NCBI RefSeq assembly: GCF_041296385.1 | Contig: NC_091017.1 | Coordinates: forward strand, 46,509,714-46,573,713 | Origin: Aphelocoma coerulescens | Taxonomy: Eukaryota; Chordata; Aves; Passeriformes; Corvidae | Direction: 5' to 3' | Length of the DNA stretch: 64,000 nucleotides | In this document: piece after piece, positions 13,601 to 23,950 of the stretch | Numbering within the stretch: the stretch's first letter is position 1 | Layout of the letters: every line of letters starts with the position of its first letter | Made by a program: the position numbers and the translations under genes | Notes under the pieces: model-generated | What the model saw: only the letters and a program-made list of their open reading frames with translations | Told to the model about the DNA's origin: nothing | The model's database searches: none

Positions 13601-16600
13601 AAAACCAAGACCAGGATTGCTGCAGGCTAACTGCTGTTGGGAATAATCACTGGAATACTTTTACTGTCTGAGTGTGACCTGGAACAGTCTGGAAGAGCAC
13701 TAGTGGGTATGAGTCACAGTCATGGCAGAGAACTTCCATGACTTGACTAGAATGGCCTGTGTTCCAGGGCTACTGATACCTCCAGGCACCATTTAATGTA
13801 AGGGTCTAAATGTAGCCAAGTCCAAACAAAGCAGGACTAACACAGTAGTATAAAGCTCTCACTTGAGAGAAGGGTGTTTTGTTTCACAAGATAAACAACA
13901 TGTGAGTTGTTTAACCAAAAGAAAATTCAGTCCATGCACCTGCAGTTCTGGTCCCTCAATCAGAACCCCTCTTTGGGCCACACCACTGATCATTTAGCAC
14001 AGAACCCCTCTACCCAATCTAGCAGTTTTCTTTGCAACTCACAGAGCTTCAGTGATCCCAGGGTCAGAATACAAATCAGTCTGCATTTAAGTTTCAGCCT
14101 TTTTTCCAGCCTTCTTTAGAAGATGAGAAAGGATATGGAGACAACAGTCATGACACAAAACATGAAGAGACAGCAAAGATGAATAAACATAGAAACTGTG
14201 ATGTACATGTCATCCTTAGCAATAAATCACCAGAAGGTGTGAAACATCTAAAAGAACCCAGAAAAAAGTGAGGGCTAGAGATGTATTTGGAAACAATGGT
14301 TGACCTAATGCACACACTGAACATGCAATAACTTACCGTTTTTCAACAGCTTAAAAATGTCCCCACATGAAAGATCATTGTTGATCTTTATTTTATATCC
14401 CAGCTTCATAAAAACTTCTCTGACACTTGCAGCATCTGCATCTGTCCCTGAACGAGGTAGCATCCCTATACATAAGGGAAATGTGTTATTTTTTTATATT
14501 ATATAGATGGCATGGCCTGATTGAGCCAAATTCTCTTCTCGGTTATACCTGTATCTGTCTGAAATATTCCATTATTCCAGATTCACTCTAACAGAGAAAA
14601 CATTGCACTGTTACATGTGCACACCATCTCCCACCCTCTGCACCTGTATTGTAGATTTATCTATATCTTATTTTTACATCTAGTTATCTATTTAAGGACA
14701 TAAGAAAAATTCCATTTGCAAAATAGAAATCATGACTAAAAGGTAAGACAGACTTGTACTGCTGATCAATTTTCCTCCTCCTTACTGCTATACCCTAATG
14801 TGGTCCCTCTATGGATATTTGGAAGAATGGACTGAAATGAATCACACCCATGACTTAATTTTAGAGTGCAATCAGAACTGGTCTGCATATTTAATTTTGA
14901 AGAGTAACACACTAGTTTATCTAAATTAAGGAAAAAAGTCAAAAACTTGAAAGCGGTACCAGTATGTCTGTGGAAGTTCTTATTATTTATTATTATACAT
15001 TCCCCCATCTCTGGATAATCCATTCTGTAACTGTAGTCTGGCAGAATTCCAGAGTCCATAGACTTGCTAGCAGGTAGGTTCTTTCTGTATACAAACCAGA
15101 CAAAATTTAGGTGTTAATTTCTGATCTCTTTTTTCAAAATAATGACAATAATAGGCTATTCTAGCAAGCCCAATGAAAGTGTTAAGGTTGCATTTGTAGT
15201 AACCTTCTGTGGAACTTGGAACAAGCTTAAAATTAAAAGAATCAAGGAAGAACTGTGTTTAAAATTATAATGCCTCTGCACAGGAGAATACGAAAACTTA
15301 GTTTAAGGATGCCAATTACTGTATCAACAAAAAATCAGTTGGGTTTTTTTACTATCATCTTTTGAAATCTATGTACCTGGAGGAAAGGTTAGCTCCGAGA
15401 AAGCAAATCTATTCTGAATTCTAACCGAAAGTCATTATCATTGAATTTTCACAAGAAAGCATTCAAAACCTAAAAAGATATGGCAAATGTGCGTTCCTTT
15501 TCTGCTTAAGCAATAGCCACCAGCATGATGGCTATTGGGGAGACTTTGGGGAGATAGCTAACACAATAGCTGAGAGCCATAAGTCTTCTCCAACATCTAA
15601 GGGCTAGCTGAGCATGCACCATCCCAAAATACAGCTCATATGCAAGTATGACTGTAAGTCACTTATCTTACTCCGCATGCAGCAGGCTGCCCACCAGGAT
15701 CTCCTCTCCAGAAGGGATACCTCTGTAGGTTTCTCCTTGAGGCTGAGAGATACCTCACCACAACAGCTTCTAGATAAGTAATTGATAGCATGCTAAAGCT
15801 GCAAATCTTAGCTACATGATATAAAGGATTGATTGTGCACATATAATCCTTTAGAAGTAAACCGTTGACCAAGTCCAGGACCAAGTCTTAATCCAGCTGC
15901 ACCCAGACTTCACTCTGAGAAGGAGTTTAAAAGTCCTTTGTCCTTTCTGAACATAAGATCTCAACAGGAGGGTCTCTCCAACAGTTTTATCTGACCCTGT
16001 CCTCTATATTGTAAATAATCAAGTGTACCTTGCCATGGAATCTTGTTAAACCACGGCTGTACCTACTACTGAAGGTTGTTAAATCACTGTTTTATATCAA
16101 TAAACCCACTGCTACTTCTTCTCTCTTACAAGTGAAGTGCATCCATTCCATCCACGACAAAGGACCAAGACTCTACATGCAGCTGTAATTCTGCACACCA
16201 ATTAATGAGCACAACAACCCCCGCACCACTCATGACTCTGCAACAGCTGTCAATTTTACTCAGTCCACAGATGCTGAAGCTGGTATGAATTTTCTCACTT
16301 AAGCACACGTGTAGTGTAAGTTGTTACAACACTGGGGCCTGCAATCATACTATATTTTACAAATAAAAGGTCCATAATGCTCTTAAAACCTAATTTTTCA
16401 CTGAAATATTAAAAAGAGTCAAATTAAGTTCCTAGAGCATAATCTGATGACAGTGCTAGATCAGTGTAACAACTAGCTGGCAGGACTGAGTTTCCTCCCT
16501 TCCACTCCCTAAGCTCCTCTTGCACTCCTGCTTCCACACACACAACTCTACAGCAGGTCAGCTCAAGCAGCTGAGCTGTCTTCTACAGGCTCAGGTCAGC

Positions 16601-17022
16601 TCTAGGAGCACTGCATAGAAAGATGTGAACGTTTATCCTAGGGTGAGACATGGATGTCTCTTCTTGAGAAGAGCTAAGCACTTGATAGTACTGTTAAGCT
16701 AAGCCTAGCTGCACCTTAAAGTGTTTTGCTTTTTAGTTCCTTGTACATTCATGCAGCCTGCTCTGTCCCACACTGTATATTTTCAAAGTCAGTACAACTC
16801 TAAGAGTTGTTTATGATTATTACAATTTACAATAATCAAAACTTTTCCATTTAGCATAATTTCTTTTATGGCTCTTACTTTCCATTACAGCACAAGATTC
16901 CTCAAGACTTAAATTGAGGACTTAAACCAAAAGCACTTGACTTACCCTTTAAAACTTGGAATAGATTTTGCATCTGCCAGATCTTCCCCCAGATGTGGTC
17001 CATCTCCTATGTCTGTCATCAT
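10446..17022 (-). CDS. CASP3: Caspase-3 (spliced, six coding exons)
   Basis: Cytosolic executioner cysteine protease that cleaves proteins after DEVD-type sites in apoptosis. Coding exons in transcript order are 17022-16946, 15084-14960, 14465-14337, 12526-12351, 11854-11737 and 10672-10446. Together they make 852 nt, or 283 residues plus a stop, and phases agree at every junction. The catalytic His129 lies in LLSHGDEG and catalytic Cys171 in the active-site pentapeptide QACRG. The large/small subunit linker has IQTD183|S where human has IETD|S. Prodomain removal would occur at KSMD36|S (human ESMD28|S), so the N-terminus is eight residues longer than human. Two ATGs in tandem open the frame; both have a purine at -3. 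The C-terminal residues [14 protein letters not shown] are typical of caspase-3. Upstream non-coding exon 1 probably lies in the 21.9-22.4 kb CpG island. Confidence 0.97.
11737..11854 (-). CDS. CASP3: CASP3 coding exon 5
   Basis: Begins at ACRG of the QACRG active-site pentapeptide, so it carries catalytic Cys171. It also contains the IQTD183|S inter-subunit cleavage site and ends at FLYAYSTAP. Flanked by a TAG acceptor and a GTGAGA donor. Confidence 0.96.
12351..12526 (-). CDS. CASP3: CASP3 coding exon 4
   Basis: Encodes [20 protein letters not shown] with catalytic His129, then [19 protein letters not shown]. Acceptor TTTCAAG, donor GTGATG. Ends in phase 0 directly before ACRG. Confidence 0.96.
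14337..14465 (-). CDS. CASP3: CASP3 coding exon 3
   Basis: Encodes [19 protein letters not shown] and following residues of the large subunit, including the conserved RSGTD arginine region that helps bind the P1 aspartate. Length is 129 nt; donor GTAAGTT. Confidence 0.95.
14960..15084 (-). CDS. CASP3: CASP3 coding exon 2
   Basis: Encodes the end of the prodomain with the SKSMD|SG maturation site, then [20 protein letters not shown]. Acceptor TATACAG, donor GTACCG. Confidence 0.95.
15510..16131 (+). mobile_element. Possible solo LTR of an endogenous retrovirus
   Basis: A roughly 600-bp block inside CASP3 intron 1/2 sequence has the layout of an LTR: TATA-like segments near 15.82-15.85 kb, then an AATAAA at about 16,099-16,104, then a pyrimidine-rich tail ending ...TCTTACA. 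I could not find a clear target-site duplication or a TG start, and no viral gene is present. The alternative is unique intronic DNA that looks LTR-like by chance. Confidence 0.3.
16946..17022 (-). CDS. CASP3: CASP3 coding exon 1 (start codon)
   Basis: Starts at tandem ATG ATG and encodes most of the short prodomain ([19 protein letters not shown]). The exon itself probably begins at 17038, after a CTTGCATTTTCAAG acceptor, giving 16 nt of 5' UTR in this exon. Donor GTAAGT; ends in phase 2. Confidence 0.92.
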
Positions 17023-17038
17023 TGCTTTCAATTATCAG

Positions 17039-20000
17039 CTTGAAAATGCAAGAAAATAGAAGCATTATGACAGTTCAAGAATAACTTTAGCCTAAGATAT
17101 TAGTAGGCAAAAAAAAAAAAAGGCATTTCTGAGTAATCCCTACACATTTCATATTTGAAAGAAGAACATGAAATGTTTTTCTAAAAGTACTGTGAGAAAA
17201 AGTCTGCAGATCCCTGTGACCAAATCATTGAAAACACCTACAAAAAGCAAGATAAGACACAAAAATTGATAACAATCTTTAAAATATTGCAAGGTCCCCA
17301 CATGCATCAGAAATTGAGAACCAAAATCAAGCAATACAAGATATTAGATATGTGCAAAGACTAACATAGATTAGAAATTGGATCATAATAGTTTGAGAAA
17401 TGAGTCATTTCTCTACATTCCATTTCAAATGAAAACATCACTGCATCCCATTTCAACTGGTGTATGTGAAGGCAAATACAATAGTAATAAAATAAAACCA
17501 CAACAATGTAACTTTAAACAGTTGATGAAATGAACACTATGCTGTGGGCTATTTACTTTTATGAGAGCACAGGACAATAAATTATAATGGGTACCAAATC
17601 AGAAATCAATTTATAATCATCAAACCTCCCCCATGGTTACTTAGTGCATACTCATGGAACATACTGCCAAAAGTTACCTTAAACTCAAGTTTCAGAAAAC
17701 AATTATGCATCATAAGACAAAGTAATAAATGCTTAGAAGTGCTGAGACCTCAAGAAACAAACAAGGCATTACAAGGCAAGAATTTTACAAAAACTTACTT
17801 TAGCAGATACATTTATGGTAAATAAGAAGGTGTAAGTAACCAGAGCAAGTAGCAAGATTTGCTGGACAGATATGATGAAGATTCTTATTCAAGGCTTAGG
17901 TTCTTTAGGGCAAACTATATTTGCCATCTTACATCACGATATTATATTAAGTCTCAACTTCATATCTATACTCTTGTTAGTATAACACAAACACCCATTT
18001 TCGTGGCAATGATTACTGATGCATCAGAAGCACTAATTTGGTTATATATAGCCTTCTTTCTTAACTTGTTTCTAGGAAGACATTACATTTTTAGTGGCTT
18101 CAAAAGATCTTCAACGTTACTCTGAATACTATTTCAGAGCACTGATGTAATTAAATCTTCTTCTTCACCAAATTATTCCACACTTGCAACTGTATTATGT
18201 AATGCAGCAAACAGGAAATTTCCTGAAAATACATTTTCGTAAAGTAGTAAATAAGCTTGGTATTTTAGAAATAAAATGTTTAAAATACATTCTATCATTA
18301 TGTTTTAGAAATTTACTTTAAAGACAGTATAATGGGGCAAGAACTAAATCTACAATGCTGAACTTGACTGCCTAGCACCTTGATCTGGATTCATTCATCC
18401 TAACTTCAAAGTCTAATTCAGTAAAAGTACCCTATGGGAAGAAAAAGGCAAGCAGCTCCAAAGGGCAATTCAAATGCCTATGACCTGTGGCATGACAGTG
18501 ATCCAACCCTGTGCTCTATGGCAGGGAACATCAGCATTGCCAGAAAGTCTAGTCTACAGTGACAACTGGTGTGTGCACCCAGCTCTAACTGAAGCGCAGA
18601 GCTTCTGGTCCCCAGGAACTGGAAAGGATGGCTTTCATTGACAAGAATGCTGTAAGTTCTCCTGCTCCAGCACAGCCCAGTTTCCAGGAGTTTCTGACTT
18701 TTTCAACCATCCCTACTGCAATCATCCTTGGCTTTGGTTCTCAGCTCTCCTGAGCTCTCAGCCTGAGCAAAATTTGTAGGAAAACATCCAAGGAGACCAA
18801 CCCGCCGTTCTGATGCAACTCATACTGCTCTTTCTCCTGGAGAAGAACTTTGTGCAAGAGCACAACCCAAACCCTTCAATGTGGCTGGGATTAATAAGAG
18901 AGACAGGGAAATGGTTTACTTCCTTCATTTGTTCTTTGTCTGACAACAGTAATAAACAGCCACACCATATAAAAAAAGCACAGCATCATGTGCCAACTCT
19001 ATTATCAAAACCAGCTAGCAGGTGTACTGGGAGCAGTGTAGCTGTGTCAGCACAGAAATCAACTTCTGCTAAAATCCCCGGTGTTTATCCCAGCTGTTTG
19101 GCACTATGAAGTTCTGCAGCGCCAGGGCTGAAGTACATGAAGGAGAGAGTGTAAACTAGTAAATATGTACCTCCATGACCTGTGGCCAGCTCCCAACAGC
19201 TACTTGGAGAAAGTCTCAGACAAAGTACAAGGAAAGCTAACACTCTGGCCAACAGATGAACCCCTGGAATCATGAGGGAGGGTAAGTGGCTCATTAGGCT
19301 GCCTTGGGCTCACATCAGGTGTGCTCCAACCAAATTGCTGAACAGCAGCAGACTTAACTAAACAAACTGCAGACCCAACTGGCTGTGAGCACTGAATGCT
19401 TCTTACAACATAAATGTTCAAGGAGGATGCAAACACTAAGAGAGATCTTCAACATTTAAGCGACCTTAAATTAAGACTTATCTCCTTGACCCTTCTGCAA
19501 CCTTACAATGTAAAGCTCTAAAACTGCTGTCCTTGATCCAGCACCAAAGAAACAATGAAATTGGAAGAAACCTGCAATTACAACAAACTATAGTACTTTC
19601 TTCCTGAAAAATGTAAAGCACAACTTGTAATACCATATCATAAAAATATTTCTTACTAAGGCCTCTGCAGGCCTAGTTCACAGCCTACAGTTTCAATTGT
19701 TTAATGAAGTGTTAGAGCTTACTGCACTCTACTTCATCACAATTGGATCTTGTCTGAGAGACTTTGCAGAAGTAATACGGATTGTCTAGAAAAACTGGTT
19801 ATAACACGTTAACTATTTGAAATTTGCATGCTTGATCTTCAGAACAGAATCTGTAACTCACTTTTAATATCCATCAATTCCTGAGCACCCTCAGGCACCA
19901 AGTCACCTGCACTTCTTTAAAGAACAAAAGACACCCACAAAGAGATCTCTCTTTTGTTGCTAGGCACTCAAATGGGCGTTTGAACCAGCAGGGTATTTTG

Positions 20001-21934
20001 TGCTCTAAAGCACCGATCAGGGTAACAGCAATGCTCTGCGGAGGATGATGCTGATTCTAACAGGCTACTGAGAATTGCCTCATCTGACTTTAGGTAATGC
20101 AGTGATGCCATGCATTTCCCTGTGGAGGATGATCTCATCCTGGTGGGGGGAGGTGCGGGGGGAAGAAATCACGACAGTGCTTTAAAAATGTATTTTATTC
20201 TGCTCTTTGATATTATTTTCTCTGAAAGCTTAGGTAAGACAAGCTTTCAACTATAAGGAAATACAAAAAAGTCCATGAAAAGAGCAACATAATTTTTATA
20301 ATCTAGCAAAACATATTCTGCAGATTTTAGCAAGCTTATTTTATAATACTTTATCTGAAAAAATACAATTAAAAAAAAAAAGAGACAGAGACAACAAATA
20401 TAAAGATGACACTACAATGATCTTTACATATACTAAGTAGTAAGAAATAAAGTGGCTTGAAAAGGTCCAAAGCTATGCTCTGCAAGCCACCAGAAAATGA
20501 CCAACGTCTCTCTGTACACCAATAGGAGCAAAAATATTTTTTCCCCTACATAAATGCAGTCGTTCCAATGCTTTTCTTTTGACGGGAAAATAAATAAAAC
20601 AACATTTTACTCCATTCCAGCCTGGATTCACTTATTCTACCTAGACCTAATGAAAATAAGTTCACAGCATCATGTGTCACCACTGCCATAAGAACCACCA
20701 GGTTCCTTTTTAAAGCAATATTTATTTGAAATGACAACCAACAAGACAAACAAATGGTATAGTGATAAAAATAATACCAAAGCTTCTCAGACAGGGGAGA
20801 AAGCAAATAACTAGTCTTTAGTTACCAACTGGATCCTGAAATATGCAAACCACAGAAGACAACACATGTTCAGTATATATCTGCTGCTACAAAGCAAAGA
20901 CTGTAGCACTACTAAAACATATGTTCAAAACTGACATCAGTATTGTAAAACATCTCTTTCAAGATTAGAAAAGGGCAGTACTCCATCTCACATGACTGCA
21001 AGAGAAAATGTCAAGCATTCAAAGAAGGTATTTTTTGTACACAAACATATACACGACATAACATGATACTAATGCAAACATGCAAACTAAAAATTTTCCA
21101 CTCTACAATGTATAATGCTAAACAATAATTATCTGACTAATAATGTAAGGAAAATATAGAAGCTGACAATATGAAACAACATTTGAAAGATACCATTAAA
21201 TTTTCTGTGCGACACTATCCCCCTACTAAACACTGCTACCACTGAGGGAAGCAGGCCCATACATGTGACAGCTCTTCACATTACTTCTGGTCTTGATGTA
21301 GTTGTTGGAAAGCCCTGACACTGAGTCAGCATTCTGATCTTCCAAAAGCAAACAGACTTTTAGGTACTCAGCATGAAGCTGTAAAATCAGCTGAAATGAC
21401 TCCGAGTGTAGATGGGACCCTTGCTTATTAATTCACCTGTACCTGTTAACCCCATCACCACCGCTATAAGCAACAGCCATATCTAGTTCCTTAATACCAA
21501 GGACACGATGTGTTAGTTTGAAACCTACCACCTGACAAGCAGATATCTAAAGGAGGGAACTATGAGTTAGAGGGTAAAAGACTACAGATGGCCAGCTCTA
21601 TCCTTCAGCCCAGCAGGAAAGAAACAGGACACAATACACCTCGGGCAGCGCCTTTTACATGCTCTCAAAAGTTAGTCACAAGTGGCTGCCAGGACCACAA
21701 GCATGGTTTTCGTCGGTACAGACGAGGTTTAACACGCTTTGTTTTGGAAGATCCAAATACAGATTCTGACCCCGTATTTCCGGTTAGTTAATGGTCTGCC
21801 AAGGGGATACCAGAGAGCAGCTTAGACTTAAAGCGCCTTTCCCCCCCACCCCCCGCCCCGTTTCGGCAGCTTCTCCACAAAAACAGGCTGAAAGGGACCA
21901 AACTAGCTACCTTAAGCTTCTGGAAGACTAATAC
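17039..21934 (-). other. CASP3: CASP3 first intron (5' UTR intron)
   Basis: About 4.9 kb of AT-rich sequence between the probable non-coding exon 1 and the start-codon exon. I see no repeats of known family, no RNA gene and no convincing coding exon in it. A G-rich spot lies near 20,149. Confidence 0.55.
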
Positions 21935-22700
21935 CTGAGGCTCCGCGCTCTGCCCCCGGGCAGGGGGAAGCGGCGGGCTCTGGGATGGCACCGCGGGCTC
22001 TTCCTCCCGCCTGGCCCGCGGGTCATCCGCCCGCACCACCGACCGACCGAGCGCCGGGCCTGCGTGGCCGAGCCCCGCAGGCAGCCGGGGCAGGGGCGCT
22101 CTCAGCCGGGCCCGCCCTGCGCGAAACGCGGCTTCCCTCCTGCTCCCCGCAGCCGACATCCTCCGGGAGAGATGCGGCCGGCCAGACGGACCTGGAGAGC
22201 CACAGCCTCGTCCAAACCCCCCCACCCCCGGCTTTGTTCGGCCCCGCCGCTGCGGCGCCCGCATCCCGGCGCGCCCGCATCCCCGCCCCGCCACCACCCA
22301 CCGGCGCCACCACCCACCAGCTCCACCAGCACCGGCTCCGCCGCCTGCTTGCTCCAACCTTGCTTGACTATGCGCTGCTCGGCGCGGAAAAAGCCCGTCG
22401 CTGCCCAGCCCGCCGGCGCCCCGCTGGCTCCTCCCCGCGCAGGGCGGGCAGCCCGGGCGGACAGCCCCCCCTCCAATGGCGGCCGTCAGCGGGCACTGGC
22501 GGTGAGTTTGGGACGGCGGGAGTGGCGTCGGCGGCGCGGGGAGGTGTGCGAGGGCAGCCTGAGGAGGCACGGGGTGGTTGCTCTGCTCTGCTCTGCTCTG
22601 CTCTGCTCTGCTCTGCTCTCCCGGCGGGGCTCTCCGGGACGGGCCCCACGGGGGGACGCTGAGCCACCGCGCCCTGCGGGCTCTGAGGGCTGAGCCAGGT
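21830..22700. promoter_or_regulatory. CpG island, shared CASP3/PRIMPOL promoter
   Basis: Strong local rise in GC and CpG density in otherwise AT-rich DNA, positioned between the divergent CASP3 and PRIMPOL genes. It contains GC-box (CCCCGCCCC) sequence near 22,285, an E2F-type GCGCGAAA at 22,119-22,126, a GGCGCGGAAA element near 22,380, and a CCAAT box overlapping an ATGGCGGC YY1-like motif near 22,473. Donor-like sites leave it in both directions: CCTCAG|GTATTA on the minus strand (exon end 21,935) and CTGGCG|GTGAGT on the plus strand (about 22,500). Human CASP3 and PRIMPOL are likewise head-to-head. Start sites are inferred, not seen. Confidence 0.8.
22579..22619 (+). repeat. (CTCTG)n pentanucleotide microsatellite
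   Basis: Seven to eight uninterrupted copies of CTCTG, just 3' of the proposed PRIMPOL first-exon donor and still inside the CpG island. Likely length-polymorphic. Confidence 0.95.
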
Positions 22701-22819
22701 ACGGCTGCCCTTGTAGCTCTTGGGTGTGAATGGTGTAACCCAAACCTTATCAGGTTTGCTCTGTTGTTTGAGTTCCTGTGCCTGCTGAAACAAATGTGCT
22801 GTTCTGGTACGTTTATACT

Positions 22820-23352
22820 ATGTTGGTGTGGCCTCATATTAAATTCTGTGTGCAGCTTTGGGCACTACAATGTAAGAAGGATATAAAGCTATTAGAGAGT
22901 GTCCAAAGGAGGGCAAGGAAGATGGTGAAGGGCCTTGAGGGGAAGCTGCTTGAGGCGCAGCTGAGGTCACTTGGTCTGTTGAGCCTGAAAAAGAGGAGAC
23001 TGAGGGGAGACCTCGTTGTCTTCACGAGGAGGTCTTCAACATCCTCGTGAGGGGAAGAGGAGGGGCAGGCACTGATCTCTGTGGTGACCAGTGACAGGAC
23101 CTGAGGGAATGGCCTGAAGCTGTGTCAGGGGAGGTTCAGGTTGGATATTAGGAAAAGGCTCTTCCCCCAGAGGATGGTTGGGCACTGAACAGGCTCCCCA
23201 GGGAAGTGGTCGCAACATCAAGCCTGACAGAGCTCAAGAAGCATTTGGACAACGTTCTCAGGTACACATTGTGACTCTTGGAGATGGTCATGCGTGGGGC
23301 TAGGAGTTGGATTAGATGATCTTTTCAACTCAGAATATTCTGTGATTCTGAC
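22820..23352 (+). mobile_element. CR1 LINE copy, about 530 bp
   Basis: Sense CR1 sequence: GCAGCTTTGGGCACTACAA, then AAGAAGGATATAAAG, GGAGACTGAGGGGAGACCT, a TTGGATTAGATGATC block and an ATTCTGTGATTCTG terminus. It is 5'-truncated with frame breaks, so no reverse transcriptase remains. It sits in PRIMPOL intron 1. Confidence 0.93.
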
Positions 23353-23714
23353 AGAATGGTGGTTTGTAAAGGAAATGGCCAGCTAGAGTAATCTGTGGGG
23401 ACAATTACTAAATGAGCAGCCCCCCTCCAGACCTCAGTGAGCAAGATCCCCTTGGGTGAGCTGGCCTGTACCACGGCAGGACCTTCCCTTCAGGCAGAGT
23501 TCTCGCCTACCTGCATGGTGAATGTCCCTGGCTGCCCACAGACCTGCCTTGCACAATAGCACTCTGATGCTGAGGGGTAATTTTGGCTTCCTCATCAACT
23601 TTCAGGTCAGTTGGTTTCATATTTGTACATCAACCTTCAGTAGCAGAAGTCAGATAACATTGGAAGCTATATATTCCAGCTTCTCATAACAGGTACTAAC
23701 CTACTTTTTGAGGT

Positions 23715-23950
23715 CTTATCACCAGGTCAGATATACTGAATTTTGCACTTGCAATCTTAATTTGAGGAACAGATTGCACACTGGAATAGATTGTCCAGAG
23801 AGGTTGTGGAGCCTCCCCCACTGCAGATACTCAGGAACTGACTGGACACAATCCTGTGCCATGTGCTCTAGGATGACCCTGCTCGAGCAGGGAGGTTGGA
23901 CCAGGTGACCCACTGTGGTCCCTTACAACCTCACCCATTCTATAATTGTA
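23715..23950 (+). mobile_element. Second CR1 LINE copy
   Basis: A distinct CR1 3' segment marked by CCATGTGCTCTAGGATGACC, GAGCAGGGAGGTTGGACCAG and a terminal CATTCTATAATTG. It is the same subfamily as the inverted copy at about 43.05-43.19 kb. Confidence 0.85.

Noticed and set aside
21788..22837. 349-codon minus-strand frame and several overlapping frames in the CpG island
   Set aside because: GC-rich DNA is poor in stop codons, and the predicted proteins are low-complexity Ala/Arg/Pro/Gly with no family resemblance. They are explained by the promoter CpG island and the CTCTG repeat.
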